The notes under the pieces were generated by a model that worked only from the letters and a program-made list of their open reading frames with translations, was not told the origin of the DNA and did no database searches. A stretch of 32,173 bases of DNA from positions 1-32,173 of the forward strand of contig JANXUC010000015.1 in assembly GCA_025352065.1 (NCBI GenBank), read 5' to 3'. Numbering within the stretch: position 1 is the stretch's first letter; each line of letters opens with the position of its first letter. Shown one piece after another: positions 24,867-32,173 of the stretch. Source of the DNA: Acidobacteriaceae bacterium (GTDB lineage Bacteria > Acidobacteriota > Terriglobia > Terriglobales > Acidobacteriaceae). The position numbers and the translations under genes are program-made.

Positions 24867-26066
24867 CTAGTGCACAGACTCCGTAAATGCTCCCTCGGAG
24901 GCCTTCTGTTCGAATTTTACGGTCCATGCTTCAGGGGCCGCGGCTACAGCTTGCAGCCGAGACTTGGAAGCTGAAACCGGGAGCACATAGGTTGTTCCGG
25001 GCCCGGCATCCGCTAGCGATTGCAGAAATGCGAGCACCTCCTGGTTCCGCTCACTTGGTCGATATTCAAATATTAGGGTCGTCAGCCCATGCTCAGCGGC
25101 GAACTCGGTTAAAGCGGAAACAACTGCGTACTCCACTTGTTTACCCGATACGCTACAGCTCACTGCGAAGGCATGAATCGACAGCACGTTCTTTTCTGCT
25201 TCCGCTCGGAAGGCAACCAGCGCCGTTACGCCGTAATCGGCCAGGCGGTCCGACACGCTGACCAGCAAGCAATTTCCAGATGCCAGATAGGCATCAATAT
25301 TAGCCTCGGTCAGGTCTCGCTGCTCACCCGTCAAAGAAAAAGTAGCCGCATTGCGCAGGAGACGATCAATGTGCGCGCGATCGCCAGCCAGCGCTGGAAC
25401 CAGCCGAACCTCAACTCGTAACCCCTTTAGATACGCGGAGAGTTGAGTCGAACCGTCCTGTGGCGACGACGCGGCGGTTTGCATCCTCGTCGTGGACTTC
25501 GCTAGCTGCTGCCCCAGAAGTTTCCCAAGCGTATCGAAGGCTTCCTGGGTGAACGGGATTTGTCCCAGGCGGTCTGCGCTGCGGTCTTGGAATTCACTTT
25601 GCGAGAGGGATGTCGGCCATGGCAAGGTTGTGATCTGCGTCACGCTGCGAATGCGCGCTACGAGAAGGTTCGTATAGGTCTGGCAAACGGTCTCGAGTTT
25701 GTGTTTCCCGGAAATCCATCCCAGGGATGGGCACGGCAGGAACCAAACCGGTTTCCCATTTTGGGAAAGGGTTGAGATCTGTTGCACAAACTCGTCCGTG
25801 CGGGCCCGTAGGATCTCCCGAATCGCCTGCGGTGGCATTTCTGCTGGCTTCGACTTCAAAGTATCGCGTAACCAGTCTTCCAGGCGCAGCAGCACGAGGG
25901 TCCCGGCAGCTTGCGCGTCAGGCGCCAAGAGCGATTGGCACATCTGGGCGTACATCGCAAAACGCGGGGGGGTAGGGACGCCCGAGTTCTCCAGCGAGTG
26001 CCGGAGTGACGGCTCGACAGGGCTGCAGGTAAAGCTCGACGCGACTTGGATGAATTCGGTATGCAT
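24867..26066 (-). CDS. FkbH-related protein: N-terminal domain plus GNAT, no HAD
   Basis: The 399-residue protein has the outer two parts of an FkbH-type protein. Residues about 35-190 match the SGNH-like N-domain (LVLLRLEDWLRD, VWFLPCPS, DRLGQIPFTQEAFDTLGKLL). Residues about 212-350 match the C-terminal GNAT-like domain (LRVEVRLV, FSLTGEQRD, SDRLADYGVTALV, FAVSCSVSGKQVEYAVVSAL, FEYRPSERNQEV). The HAD phosphatase domain that normally separates them is missing. The NRPS of this locus carries the complementary pair, N-domain plus HAD, without a GNAT. In classical FkbH the whole protein moves a glyceryl group from 1,3-bisphosphoglycerate to a carrier protein. Here a split arrangement acting on the ACP or T1 is likely. 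It is the first gene of the operon; its ATG lacks a clear Shine-Dalgarno. Confidence 0.75.
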   Translation of the reverse strand: MHTEFIQVASSFTCSPVEPSLRHSLENSGVPTPPRFAMYAQMCQSLLAPDAQAAGTLVLLRLEDWLRDTLKSKPAEMPPQAIREILRARTDEFVQQISTLSQNGKPVWFLPCPSLGWISGKHKLETVCQTYTNLLVARIRSVTQITTLPWPTSLSQSEFQDRSADRLGQIPFTQEAFDTLGKLLGQQLAKSTTRMQTAASSPQDGSTQLSAYLKGLRVEVRLVPALAGDRAHIDRLLRNAATFSLTGEQRDLTEANIDAYLASGNCLLVSVSDRLADYGVTALVAFRAEAEKNVLSIHAFAVSCSVSGKQVEYAVVSALTEFAAEHGLTTLIFEYRPSERNQEVLAFLQSLADAGPGTTYVLPVSASKSRLQAVAAAPEAWTVKFEQKASEGAFTESVH

Positions 26067-26449
26067 GTGCGAATGGGTGCACGGATTTAGCCTACTAGCA
26101 AAAGCCGCCTGTTGACATTAGCAATCGATGCACTAGAAACGTCTGGTCCAAACCGAAGTAACCGTTTTTGGATCATGGACTTAGGGGCCTTACGACGCAG
26201 GCGATGGTGAAACAAAGATTAAAGATAGACAGCAAAGTGTGCAATTTGACACATCTTCATGATTTGCCCGGGCTTAACATCACTTTCTGTTTCAGCAGTG
26301 TGGCACTTTTCGGCCGGGGTGATGCTTGGCGGGAGGGATCAACGCCGAACAAATATGCCCATCGCAACCCGGCCCAAGCAGGAAGTTAGGTTGACATCGC
26401 GGTTCGCAGTATGTCGAATTGCGCTGCCATTCAGGCTCCTAAGTGTTGC

Positions 26450-26520
26450 GGTGAAAGTCCGGCGACCGTTAGCGTCCGCAACTGCTAACCACGCAGCTGC
26501 GAAGCAAGGTCTGCCACTGG
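26450..26520 (+). ncRNA. Cobalamin-riboswitch-like structured RNA candidate
   Basis: Three short motifs occur in the order seen in cobalamin riboswitch cores: GGTGAAAGTCC (26450-26460), CCGCAACTG (26476-26484) and GCCACTGG (26513-26520). GTTAGC (26468-26473) can pair with GCTAAC (26484-26489). However, the usual GGGAA elements and the expected P6 pairing are not evident, and the downstream gene (from 26756) is not a B12 gene. It may be a variant, a relic or an unrelated structured RNA. Confidence 0.25.
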
Positions 26521-26633
26521 CACCCGCGACCCCGCTTGAAATTTCCAACTTTTTACTTAGCCCGGGCCTAATCCTGCATTTCGACAGCAAGCTTGCCATG
26601 ACTTCATGGCGATACCTTAACCCCGTCGGCGCA

Positions 26634-26653
26634 ATTGTGATCAGCATCACAAT
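26634..26653. promoter_or_regulatory. CRP/FNR-family operator (perfect palindrome)
   Basis: ATTGTGAT-CAGC-ATCACAAT is a perfect inverted repeat and contains TGTGA-N6-TCACA, the CRP-type consensus. It lies about 112 bp before the start of the cytochrome-porin gene, a sensible place for an activator of a respiratory cluster. The regulator is not in this window. Confidence 0.6.
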
Positions 26654-26742
26654 CGAGGGTGACGGTACACGCAGCCTTACTGCTTCGGCCTAATCCATAC
26701 TTTGGGCTATGGGGAAGGCAGGCTGCTTACCCCGCTACTTCT

Positions 26743-26749
26743 AAAGGAG
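26743..26749 (+). promoter_or_regulatory. Strong ribosome binding site AAAGGAG
   Basis: AAAGGAG lies six bases before the ATG at 26756. It fixes this start over an upstream in-frame start at 26702, and the signal peptide begins exactly there. Confidence 0.85.
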
Positions 26750-26755
26750 TTATAC

Positions 26756-28333
26756 ATGCAATTCAAGCGCTGTGCAGTGGTGCTGTGCATTGTGACCGTG
26801 GCGATGGCAATAGCCCCCCAGTGTCACGCAATTCCAGCTTTTTCACGCCAATACGGCACGTCGTGTACGACCTGTCACGTGAATTTTCCGAAGCTGAACG
26901 ACTTCGGCAAGGCGTTTAAGGATGCGGGATTCAAGTTCCCCAAGGATGACGAGTCCTTCATGAAGATTCCTCCCGTTATGTTAGGAGCCCCGGCCCAGAA
27001 GGAGATGTTCCCCAAGGTGATTTGGCCGGGCACGATTCCTGGCGGGCCCGCGATCGGGCTGCGCATGAACACCTTTTTTCAGGTGACAAGCAAGAACGCC
27101 AACAACTACAACAAGCAACTCGCGCCGGGAACGCCCGGGACCCTTGTCCCACGGACGGATTTTCAACCCGGACTCTTCAGCATCTTTACAGCGGGCAACT
27201 TTGGCGACGGTATCGCTTTTTGGGTTGACGACGACTTCAGCGTGGGCGGCGCTAACAGCAACGGTGGTCTCGGCGACGGGTATCTGAAGTTCGTGAATGT
27301 CGGGCGCATCATGAAGTTGCCCACAGACGCTCTCAGCCTACGAATCGGGCAATTTGAGTTGGATTTGCCCTTCAGCCCAGCGCGCACCTGGAACCTGAGC
27401 GGCTGGGACATTTTCGATCAGGCCAATATCGGGACGCAGAATCCTTTGTTCCCGGCGCAGCAGAATGTGAATAACGGATTTGCGTTCTCCTCTCCGGCGC
27501 AGGGTGTTGAATTCAGTGGCGGACATACCTACGCTGGGTATCACTACTCACTGGCGCTGGTGAACCAGAACACGAGTGGCAGTGCTGCTGCGCCCAACAA
27601 TGTCAGCCCGCAGGTTAACTATGTGTCCGATTCCAACTTTAAGGACATGTATGGACGCTTCTCCTATCGCTTCAACCTGGAAAAGGATGCGGCGAGTCGG
27701 CATGAGGTGCAAGCGGCTGGTCCGAACGGTCCTCGCGACCATACCTCCATCAACCTGGGTTCCTACTTCTTCTACGGTCGCTCTGTACAGCGCTTGAGCG
27801 GCGTGCTGGCGTCGGATGGGACTACGCCGACGGTGATCACGGCGCGCGAACCGTTCTATCGCGCTGGTGGCGATGTTAGCTTCAACTACCGCGCACTCAA
27901 CTTGATCGGAACTTACATGTACGGGCACGACAAGAACCTGCTGCCGTTCGTTGCGCCGGGAGCCTCCGGTGCGACAGGCTTCATCTCAGGATCGCCAGCG
28001 CACTACAGCGGCGGTTTCCTGGAAGCCGACTACATGGTGGAGCCATGGGTTATGGCGATTATGCGCTGGGACGTCGTGAATTCTGCGGCGGACCGGGTCA
28101 ACGGAATTGGAGCCGATGCGGGTGCGCCTCTCGGGAGCTTCCTGTCTCCGTACCATACGACGCGTCACCGCTTCACCCCGGGCGTGCAGTTCCTGATTCA
28201 CGCCAACATCAAGGCATCGTTCGAATACCAGATCCGACCAGAACAGATCGTCTATGTTCCGGGAACGAATACACGCCTGACTAACCCATTCCGCACCAAC
28301 ACAGCTGTTGCTGGCTTAGAGTGGGTGTACTAG
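26756..28333 (+). CDS. Secreted c-type cytochrome / outer-membrane barrel-like protein
   Basis: The 525-residue protein starts with a signal peptide (MQFKRCAVVLCIVTVAMA, cleavage likely after QCHA). It is followed at once by a single heme-binding CTTCH (Cys37, Cys40, His41) in RQYGTSCTTCHVNFPKL. The remaining 450 residues are rich in Gly, Asn and aromatic residues with alternating patterns (for example YHYSLALVNQN, MYGRFSYRFNLEKD, IKASFEYQIRPEQIVYV). They end in VAGLEWVY, a C-terminal aromatic typical of outer-membrane beta-barrels. I infer a barrel carrying a heme near its periplasmic mouth, perhaps passing electrons to or from the outer membrane. It heads the redox cluster; a hairpin follows it. 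Confidence 0.75.
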   Translation: MQFKRCAVVLCIVTVAMAIAPQCHAIPAFSRQYGTSCTTCHVNFPKLNDFGKAFKDAGFKFPKDDESFMKIPPVMLGAPAQKEMFPKVIWPGTIPGGPAIGLRMNTFFQVTSKNANNYNKQLAPGTPGTLVPRTDFQPGLFSIFTAGNFGDGIAFWVDDDFSVGGANSNGGLGDGYLKFVNVGRIMKLPTDALSLRIGQFELDLPFSPARTWNLSGWDIFDQANIGTQNPLFPAQQNVNNGFAFSSPAQGVEFSGGHTYAGYHYSLALVNQNTSGSAAAPNNVSPQVNYVSDSNFKDMYGRFSYRFNLEKDAASRHEVQAAGPNGPRDHTSINLGSYFFYGRSVQRLSGVLASDGTTPTVITAREPFYRAGGDVSFNYRALNLIGTYMYGHDKNLLPFVAPGASGATGFISGSPAHYSGGFLEADYMVEPWVMAIMRWDVVNSAADRVNGIGADAGAPLGSFLSPYHTTRHRFTPGVQFLIHANIKASFEYQIRPEQIVYVPGTNTRLTNPFRTNTAVAGLEWVY

Positions 28334-28368
28334 AGATTTCGAACGAAGGGTAGAGTTCCAGAAATAAA

Positions 28369-28389
28369 GGGGAGGTCTTGAGCCTCCCC
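28369..28389 (+). terminator. GC-rich hairpin after the cytochrome-porin gene
   Basis: GGGGAGG and CCTCCCC form a seven-pair stem with a seven-base loop 35 bp after the stop. The following sequence (CCATTCTTAAG) is only weakly T-rich. It may be a leaky terminator or an mRNA-stabilising element between this gene and the cupredoxin gene. Confidence 0.5.
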
Positions 28390-28411
28390 CATTCTTAAGT
28401 GAGGAAAACAC

Positions 28412-28999
28412 ATGAATCGAACATTTGCATTTTGCTTGGCTCTTGCGTTGGCGTTGTCCACCAGCGCGTTCGCTGGCAGCATCAGCGGTAAAGTCTCGGG
28501 CGTTAGCGGAGAATCCGTTGTTTACGTGGATACAATCTCCGGGAAGACTTTTCCCGCGCCGGCACAGCACCCAGTGGCGGATCAGAAAGGCCTGCTTTTC
28601 CAGCCGCACCTCATGGTCGTGTTGGTTGGGAGCACCGTCGACTTTCTGAACAGCGACAAAGTGGCGCACAACGTTTTCTGGCCGAGCTTTACCAGCGGCG
28701 GCAAAAAAGGACCGGGCCACAATCTGGGTACCTGGCCGCAAGGCGAAAAACGCAGCTTTAAGTTCGACCAGCCAGGAGTTGCTGCGCTGCTGTGCAACGT
28801 TCACCCGGAGATGGCCGGATATATCGTGGTCACGCCCACTCCGTATTTTGCTGTGACCGACAAGAGCGGGGAGTTCAAGATCGAGAACGTTCCCGACGGC
28901 CAATACAATGTAGTTGCCTGGCATGAAGGCGCCAAGAACTCGACCAAGCCTGTGGCGGTTTCGGGCGATGCCAAGGCCGACTTCATTCTGAGCAAGTAG
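28412..28999 (+). CDS. Periplasmic cupredoxin (plastocyanin-like)
   Basis: This 195-residue protein has a signal peptide ending near TSAFA|GS. Type-1 copper ligands are visible: His86 in KVAHNVFW and the cluster Cys128, His131 and Met134 in LLCNVHPEM. After the cupredoxin fold a short carboxypeptidase-regulatory-like stretch follows (SGEFKIENVPDGQYNVVAWH). Such proteins shuttle single electrons in the periplasm. The position between a cytochrome gene and a Rieske/cytochrome b module suggests it is a mobile carrier for that chain. The ATG has GAGG seven bases upstream, and a strong terminator-like hairpin follows the stop. Confidence 0.88.
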   Translation: MNRTFAFCLALALALSTSAFAGSISGKVSGVSGESVVYVDTISGKTFPAPAQHPVADQKGLLFQPHLMVVLVGSTVDFLNSDKVAHNVFWPSFTSGGKKGPGHNLGTWPQGEKRSFKFDQPGVAALLCNVHPEMAGYIVVTPTPYFAVTDKSGEFKIENVPDGQYNVVAWHEGAKNSTKPVAVSGDAKADFILSK

Positions 29000-29018
29000 A
29001 TTCTCGACACACTGGAAT

Positions 29019-29057
29019 GGCGGAGTTGGTAGAACTGGCTCCGCCGTTCTTAATTTT
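29019..29057 (+). terminator. Rho-independent terminator after the cupredoxin gene
   Basis: GGCGGAG (29019-29025) pairs with CTCCGCC (29039-29045) across a 13-base loop, followed by GTTCTTAATTTT. This is the clearest terminator in the window. It implies that the oxidoreductase/Rieske/cytochrome b genes have their own promoter or depend on read-through. Confidence 0.7.
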
Positions 29058-29089
29058 GACTTTCATCCGCACCCGGAGATCGAGATTCT

Positions 29090-31045
29090 ATGCTGAAGCT
29101 CCTCCCCAATAAGAAGGTTGACCAGGACTGGTTGCATACGAACTTTCCCTGCATGATGGCGTGTCCGGCCCACACGAACGCGGGCCGCTACGTGGGCCTG
29201 ATTGCGGAGGGTCGTTTCGAAGAAGCTTACACCTACGCGCGCAGCCCTAATCCCATGGCCAGCATCTGCGGGAGAGTTTGCGCGCATCCTTGTGAAACGG
29301 CCTGCCGACGTGGTGAGATCGATAAGCCCATTTCGATTCGGGGGCTCAAACGTTTTCTGACGGAGAAGTTTGGACCTGAATCCAAGAATCATTTAGACAT
29401 CAACGCTGGACGCAAGATCACCAAGCTGCCTTTCAAGGTCGCAGTCATCGGAGGCGGCCCGGTGGGTCTCTCTGCCGCTCACGACCTCGCTTTGATGGGT
29501 TATTCGGTAACGATTTTTGAGGCTGCGCCGGTCGCCGGAGGGATGCTGTATCTCGGCATTCCCGAATACCGTTTGCCTCGGAACGTGATCGAAGCGCAGG
29601 TTCGCGAAATCCTGGATATTGGCGGCATTGACCTCAAGCTGAATCACGCGGCGGGGCGTGATTTTACCGTGAGTGACCTTCGTCGCCAGGGATTTGATGC
29701 GATCTTGATCGCGGTGGGAGCGCACCGGAGCCGCGACCTTACGATTCCGGGAGTGGATCTGGATGGAGTCCACCGCGGCATCGACTTTTTGCTCAACGTG
29801 AACCTGGGCTACAAGTTCACGATCGGGAAAAACGTGCTGGTGATCGGCGGCGGCAACGTCGCCATGGACGTAGCACGGTCCGCTGCGCGAGAAGTGGTGA
29901 AGCACGCAGTCGATGGGGTCGAAGAATTGGCTCCGACCGAAGGAAGCGTCGCCGCGGTTGCTACCCACGAAATGATGGACATCTCGCTCTCCGCTTTGCG
30001 CATGGGAGCGCACGAGGTTCATGTGGTCTGCCTGGAGAATCGCGAGGAAATGCCAGCTGCGCTGGAAGAAATTGAAGAGGCGGAAACGGAAGGCATCATT
30101 CTTCATCCTGGATTTGGCCCGAAGCGCATTGTTGGCCGGGATGGCAAAGCGGTTGGGCTGGAAGTTCTGAAAACGAAGTCTGTTTTCGATGCGCAAGGCC
30201 GCTTCAATCCATCTTTCTTCGAGAACAGCGAGACCGAAATTCAGTGCGACACGATCATCATGGCGATCGGCCAGACGACGCAGCTGGATTTTCTGAAGCC
30301 GGAAGATGGAATCGAAGTTTCGCAGCGCGGCCTGATTGCCGCCAACAAACACACGCTGATGACTTCCTCGCCGGGAGTCTTCGCTGGCGGCGACTGCGTG
30401 TTTGGTCCGCGCATGATCATCGATAGCGTGGCCGATGGCAAGCGTGCGGCTGTCGGCATTGATGAATATCTGCGCGGCCACAAACATCCGGAACCCGTGA
30501 TTGAGGTTCGACAACTGCCCAGGCCTTCGATGATGCCGCTGGAACTGCTTGATCTGACTCGACAGCACATTCCGATGTTGCCGCTGGAACGGCGTACTGG
30601 CGTTACAGAAGTGGAAATCGGCTATGACGAACAGTCTGCCGTGGCCGAAGCGCAGCGCTGCCTGCATTGCTGGGTTAATACCATTTTTGAAGGCTATGCC
30701 GATGCTGGCACCGTCTGCATTCTCTGCGGCGGCTGCGTCGACGTCTGCCCCGAAAACTGTCTGGAACTTGTTCCGCTGCAGGCCATCGAGTTCGCACCGG
30801 AAACGGTAGCGCACCTCGAAGCCAATGCAAACCTGTACGAAGCGGAATTACTGGATCTTCCGGCTGCGGACCTCAACACCGCCACCGGGTCCGTCATGTT
30901 GAAGGATGAAACGCGCTGCATTCGGTGCGGTCTGTGCGCAGCGCGCTGCCCAGTTGGCACGATCACGATGGAGTCGTACAACCTGCTGCCCGCAGAAGTA
31001 ACAGGCTTGATTTCAGTGGAGGCGATTGACGCCCGCTTGCGGTGA
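29090..31045 (+). CDS. GltD-like FAD/NAD(P) oxidoreductase with ferredoxin domain
   Basis: The 651-residue protein starts with a cysteine-rich Fe-S region of the GltD/DPYD type (CMMACPAHTN, then ICGRVCAHPCETACRRG; Cys 21, 25, 60, 64, 68, 72). A FAD-binding VAVIGGGPVGLSAA (117-130) and a second dinucleotide motif VLVIGGGNVAMDVARSAA (249-266, NAD(P)H) follow. A second FAD contact is SPGVFAGGDCVFGP. The C-terminus adds two 4Fe-4S ferredoxin motifs (CILCGGCVDVCPENC from 543, CIRCGLCAARCPVG from 610). It would move electrons between NAD(P)H and iron-sulfur carriers. Together with the Rieske and cytochrome b genes downstream it may couple NAD(P)H or ferredoxin to a quinone/bc-type complex. The terminator before it suggests it begins a transcription unit. 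Confidence 0.9.
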   Translation: MLKLLPNKKVDQDWLHTNFPCMMACPAHTNAGRYVGLIAEGRFEEAYTYARSPNPMASICGRVCAHPCETACRRGEIDKPISIRGLKRFLTEKFGPESKNHLDINAGRKITKLPFKVAVIGGGPVGLSAAHDLALMGYSVTIFEAAPVAGGMLYLGIPEYRLPRNVIEAQVREILDIGGIDLKLNHAAGRDFTVSDLRRQGFDAILIAVGAHRSRDLTIPGVDLDGVHRGIDFLLNVNLGYKFTIGKNVLVIGGGNVAMDVARSAAREVVKHAVDGVEELAPTEGSVAAVATHEMMDISLSALRMGAHEVHVVCLENREEMPAALEEIEEAETEGIILHPGFGPKRIVGRDGKAVGLEVLKTKSVFDAQGRFNPSFFENSETEIQCDTIIMAIGQTTQLDFLKPEDGIEVSQRGLIAANKHTLMTSSPGVFAGGDCVFGPRMIIDSVADGKRAAVGIDEYLRGHKHPEPVIEVRQLPRPSMMPLELLDLTRQHIPMLPLERRTGVTEVEIGYDEQSAVAEAQRCLHCWVNTIFEGYADAGTVCILCGGCVDVCPENCLELVPLQAIEFAPETVAHLEANANLYEAELLDLPAADLNTATGSVMLKDETRCIRCGLCAARCPVGTITMESYNLLPAEVTGLISVEAIDARLR

Positions 31046-31086
31046 TGTTCGTCTTTCATCCCGTAGCCGGACTTAGGAAAACTTAA

Positions 31087-31581
31087 ATGACTGACGAAAA
31101 AAAATTACCAGAAAAACCGGAAGATGGTGAAGCAATTCACAGGCGTGAATTCTTCGCGCGCCTGGGGCTTGGCTCACTCGGGATCGCTGGGCTGGGAACC
31201 GCTGCCTTTGCGTATCAGTTTCTTTCGCCGAATGTTCTCTACGAGCCGTCGCCTGTCGTGGATATGGGCAAACCGGAGAGCTATTCCGTGGGTAGCGTGA
31301 CACTCAACGCGGATGCGCGAGTATTTGTCGTTCACAGCGAGGAAGGTTTCTTCGCTCTGAACGCGGTCTGTACGCATCTCGGGTGCCTGACTGCCTGGAA
31401 AGAAGAGCAGAAGCAGATTGCTTGTCCGTGCCACGGCAGCAAATTCACCCGCGAAGGCGTGAAGACGGACGGACCCGCTCCGAAGCCGCTGGCTTGGCTG
31501 CGCATGTGGCTGAACGAGGACGGCAGCTTGTTGGTGGACCGCTCCACCGAAATTCCGCCCAAGCAGTTCGTGAGGGTTTAA
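31087..31581 (+). CDS. Rieske iron-sulfur protein
   Basis: This is a 164-residue Rieske 2Fe-2S protein. The cluster-binding boxes are CTHLGC (Cys95, His97, with Cys100 for the disulfide) and CPCHGSKF (Cys113, His116, with Cys115 for the disulfide). The N-terminus has a twin-arginine-like [15 protein letters not shown] followed by a hydrophobic helix, so it is probably Tat-exported and membrane-anchored, as in bc1/b6f complexes. AGGA lies eight bases before the ATG. The stop is two bases before the cytochrome b start, marking a two-gene core of a quinol-oxidising complex. Confidence 0.95.
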   Translation: MTDEKKLPEKPEDGEAIHRREFFARLGLGSLGIAGLGTAAFAYQFLSPNVLYEPSPVVDMGKPESYSVGSVTLNADARVFVVHSEEGFFALNAVCTHLGCLTAWKEEQKQIACPCHGSKFTREGVKTDGPAPKPLAWLRMWLNEDGSLLVDRSTEIPPKQFVRV

Positions 31582-31583
31582 AC

Positions 31584-32173
31584 ATGGCAAAAACGGTTTC
31601 CAGCTATTGGGATGAATTGCGTGGCACGCGAGTGTGGCGCTCGGTATTTCGGAGCGGCGTCGGCTCCAGCACACTCAAGCGCTCGTTGGCAATTCAGCAA
31701 AATGTCTTCCTGCATCTGCTGCCCACCAAAGTCCGTACTCGAATCATCGACCTCGGAGCCACGTGGTATCTCGGCATTTTGACGCTGGGAACTTTCGGCA
31801 TCCTGGTGGTCACGGGCATTTTGCTGATGCTGTACTATCATCCGTCCGCGCCACAGGCATACGCCGACACCAAAGATTTGCAGTTTGTAGTGTCGTCGGG
31901 GTTCTTCCTTCGGAACCTGCATCGGTGGTCGGCGCATGCCATGGTTTTTCTGGTGTTCGCGCACATGTTTCGAGTGTTTTATCGCGGCGCCTATCGCCCC
32001 CCCCGTGAGTTTAACTGGGTGATTGGGGTCGTCCTCTTGTTGCTCACGCTGCTGTTGAGCTACACCGGATATCTGCTGCCTTGGGATCAACTGGCCTTCT
32101 GGGCGATTACGGTGGGATCGAACATTGCTTCGGCGGTGCCGCTGGTGGGCGACAAGATTCGCTTCCTTATGTT
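31584..32173 (+). CDS. Cytochrome b/b6 N-terminal domain, partial at window edge
   Basis: The frame is open from the ATG at 31584 to the window end (196 residues seen). Three membrane helices are visible ([56 protein letters not shown]). Paired heme ligands are His113 in NLHRWSAHA and His127 in FAHMFR, spaced 14 apart as in cytochrome b6 (the second pair lies in a later helix). [19 protein letters not shown] is the conserved segment near the Qo side. GAGG precedes the ATG. It forms the membrane core of a bc/b6f-type complex with the Rieske protein just upstream. Confidence 0.93.
   Translation, partial: MAKTVSSYWDELRGTRVWRSVFRSGVGSSTLKRSLAIQQNVFLHLLPTKVRTRIIDLGATWYLGILTLGTFGILVVTGILLMLYYHPSAPQAYADTKDLQFVVSSGFFLRNLHRWSAHAMVFLVFAHMFRVFYRGAYRPPREFNWVIGVVLLLLTLLLSYTGYLLPWDQLAFWAITVGSNIASAVPLVGDKIRFLM

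Larger units (their letters stand above)
26067..26755. other. Divergent intergenic region, no gene recognised
   Basis: About 690 bp separate the biosynthetic operon from the plus-strand redox cluster. Open frames here (for example 26259-26693) show no recognisable family, no good start and no protein-like pattern. The region holds a riboswitch-like segment and a CRP/FNR-type palindrome, listed separately. It also holds a possible plus-strand promoter: TTGACA at 26112-26117 and TAGAAA at 26134-26139, spacing 16. An imperfect TGTG-N8-CACA dyad sits near 26239-26254. I see no convincing promoter for the minus-strand operon. Confidence 0.5.

Noticed and set aside
26259-26693. Plus-strand frame (about 144 codons) in the intergenic region
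   Set aside because: No family resemblance, weak start, overlaps the riboswitch-like motifs and the CRP-type palindrome, and has a competing reverse frame; most likely non-coding.
28316-28924. Minus-strand frame opposite the cupredoxin gene
   Set aside because: It is antisense to a gene with signal peptide and copper ligands; no recognisable motif and no ribosome binding site.
29393-30814. Long minus-strand open frame (473 codons) opposite the GltD-like gene
   Set aside because: It lies wholly antisense to a gene with clear FAD, NAD(P) and Fe-S motifs. Its translation is rich in His, Arg, Asn and Phe with no family pattern, which is typical of a codon-bias shadow.
31578-32090. Minus-strand frame opposite cytochrome b
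   Set aside because: The opposite strand encodes a clear cytochrome b with correctly spaced heme histidines; this frame is low-complexity and unrelated to any family I know.

Overview
The window looks like a chromosomal segment of an Acidobacteriota (Terriglobia-like) bacterium. This is an inference from family resemblance: a porin-like c-type cytochrome, a Rieske/cytochrome b cluster with a GltD-like oxidoreductase, and a MoxR/DUF58/DUF4350/DUF4129 membrane operon. No rRNA or other marker gene is present to prove it.

Layout. (1) 1-1365: a broken IS5-family transposase fragment abuts an FGE-fold protein that seems to have lost its 5' part. (2) 1408-8549: a MoxR-type cluster. An RDD membrane protein and a SpoIIM-family protein are divergent. 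A minus-strand operon then encodes, in transcription order, a polytopic membrane protein, a DUF4129 protein, a DUF4350 protein, a MoxR AAA+ ATPase and a DUF58 protein. (3) 8639-10153: a frameshifted RHS/YD-repeat remnant overlaps the disrupted end of a YcxB-like gene. (4) 10222-26066: a minus-strand natural-product locus of about 15.8 kb. (5) 26067-26755: a non-coding region with a riboswitch-like segment and a perfect CRP/FNR-type palindrome. (6) 26756-32173: a plus-strand redox cluster that runs off the window.

The biosynthetic locus is the most interesting part. In transcription order it encodes a FkbH-related protein lacking the HAD domain, an RpiB-family sugar-phosphate isomerase, a free acyl carrier protein, an acyl-AMP ligase, a RuBisCO-like protein (RLP) and a four-condensation-domain NRPS. 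The NRPS reads C-[FkbH N-domain + HAD]-T-C-A-T-C-A(Gly)-T-C and has no thioesterase. RpiB and RLP enzymes act on sugar phosphates, and FkbH proteins normally load glycerate from 1,3-bisphosphoglycerate. I infer that the locus makes an unusual sugar-phosphate-derived acyl unit, loads it on a carrier protein and joins it to a short peptide containing glycine. Several key catalytic residues are changed: HAD motif IV, the RpiB ring-opening histidines and the RuBisCO loop-6 lysine. The chemistry is therefore probably not that of the textbook families.

The redox cluster encodes a secreted CxxCH-containing barrel-like protein, a cupredoxin, a flavin/NAD(P)/Fe-S oxidoreductase, a Rieske protein and a cytochrome b (partial). 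It looks like a bc-type electron-transfer complex with accessory periplasmic or outer-membrane carriers.
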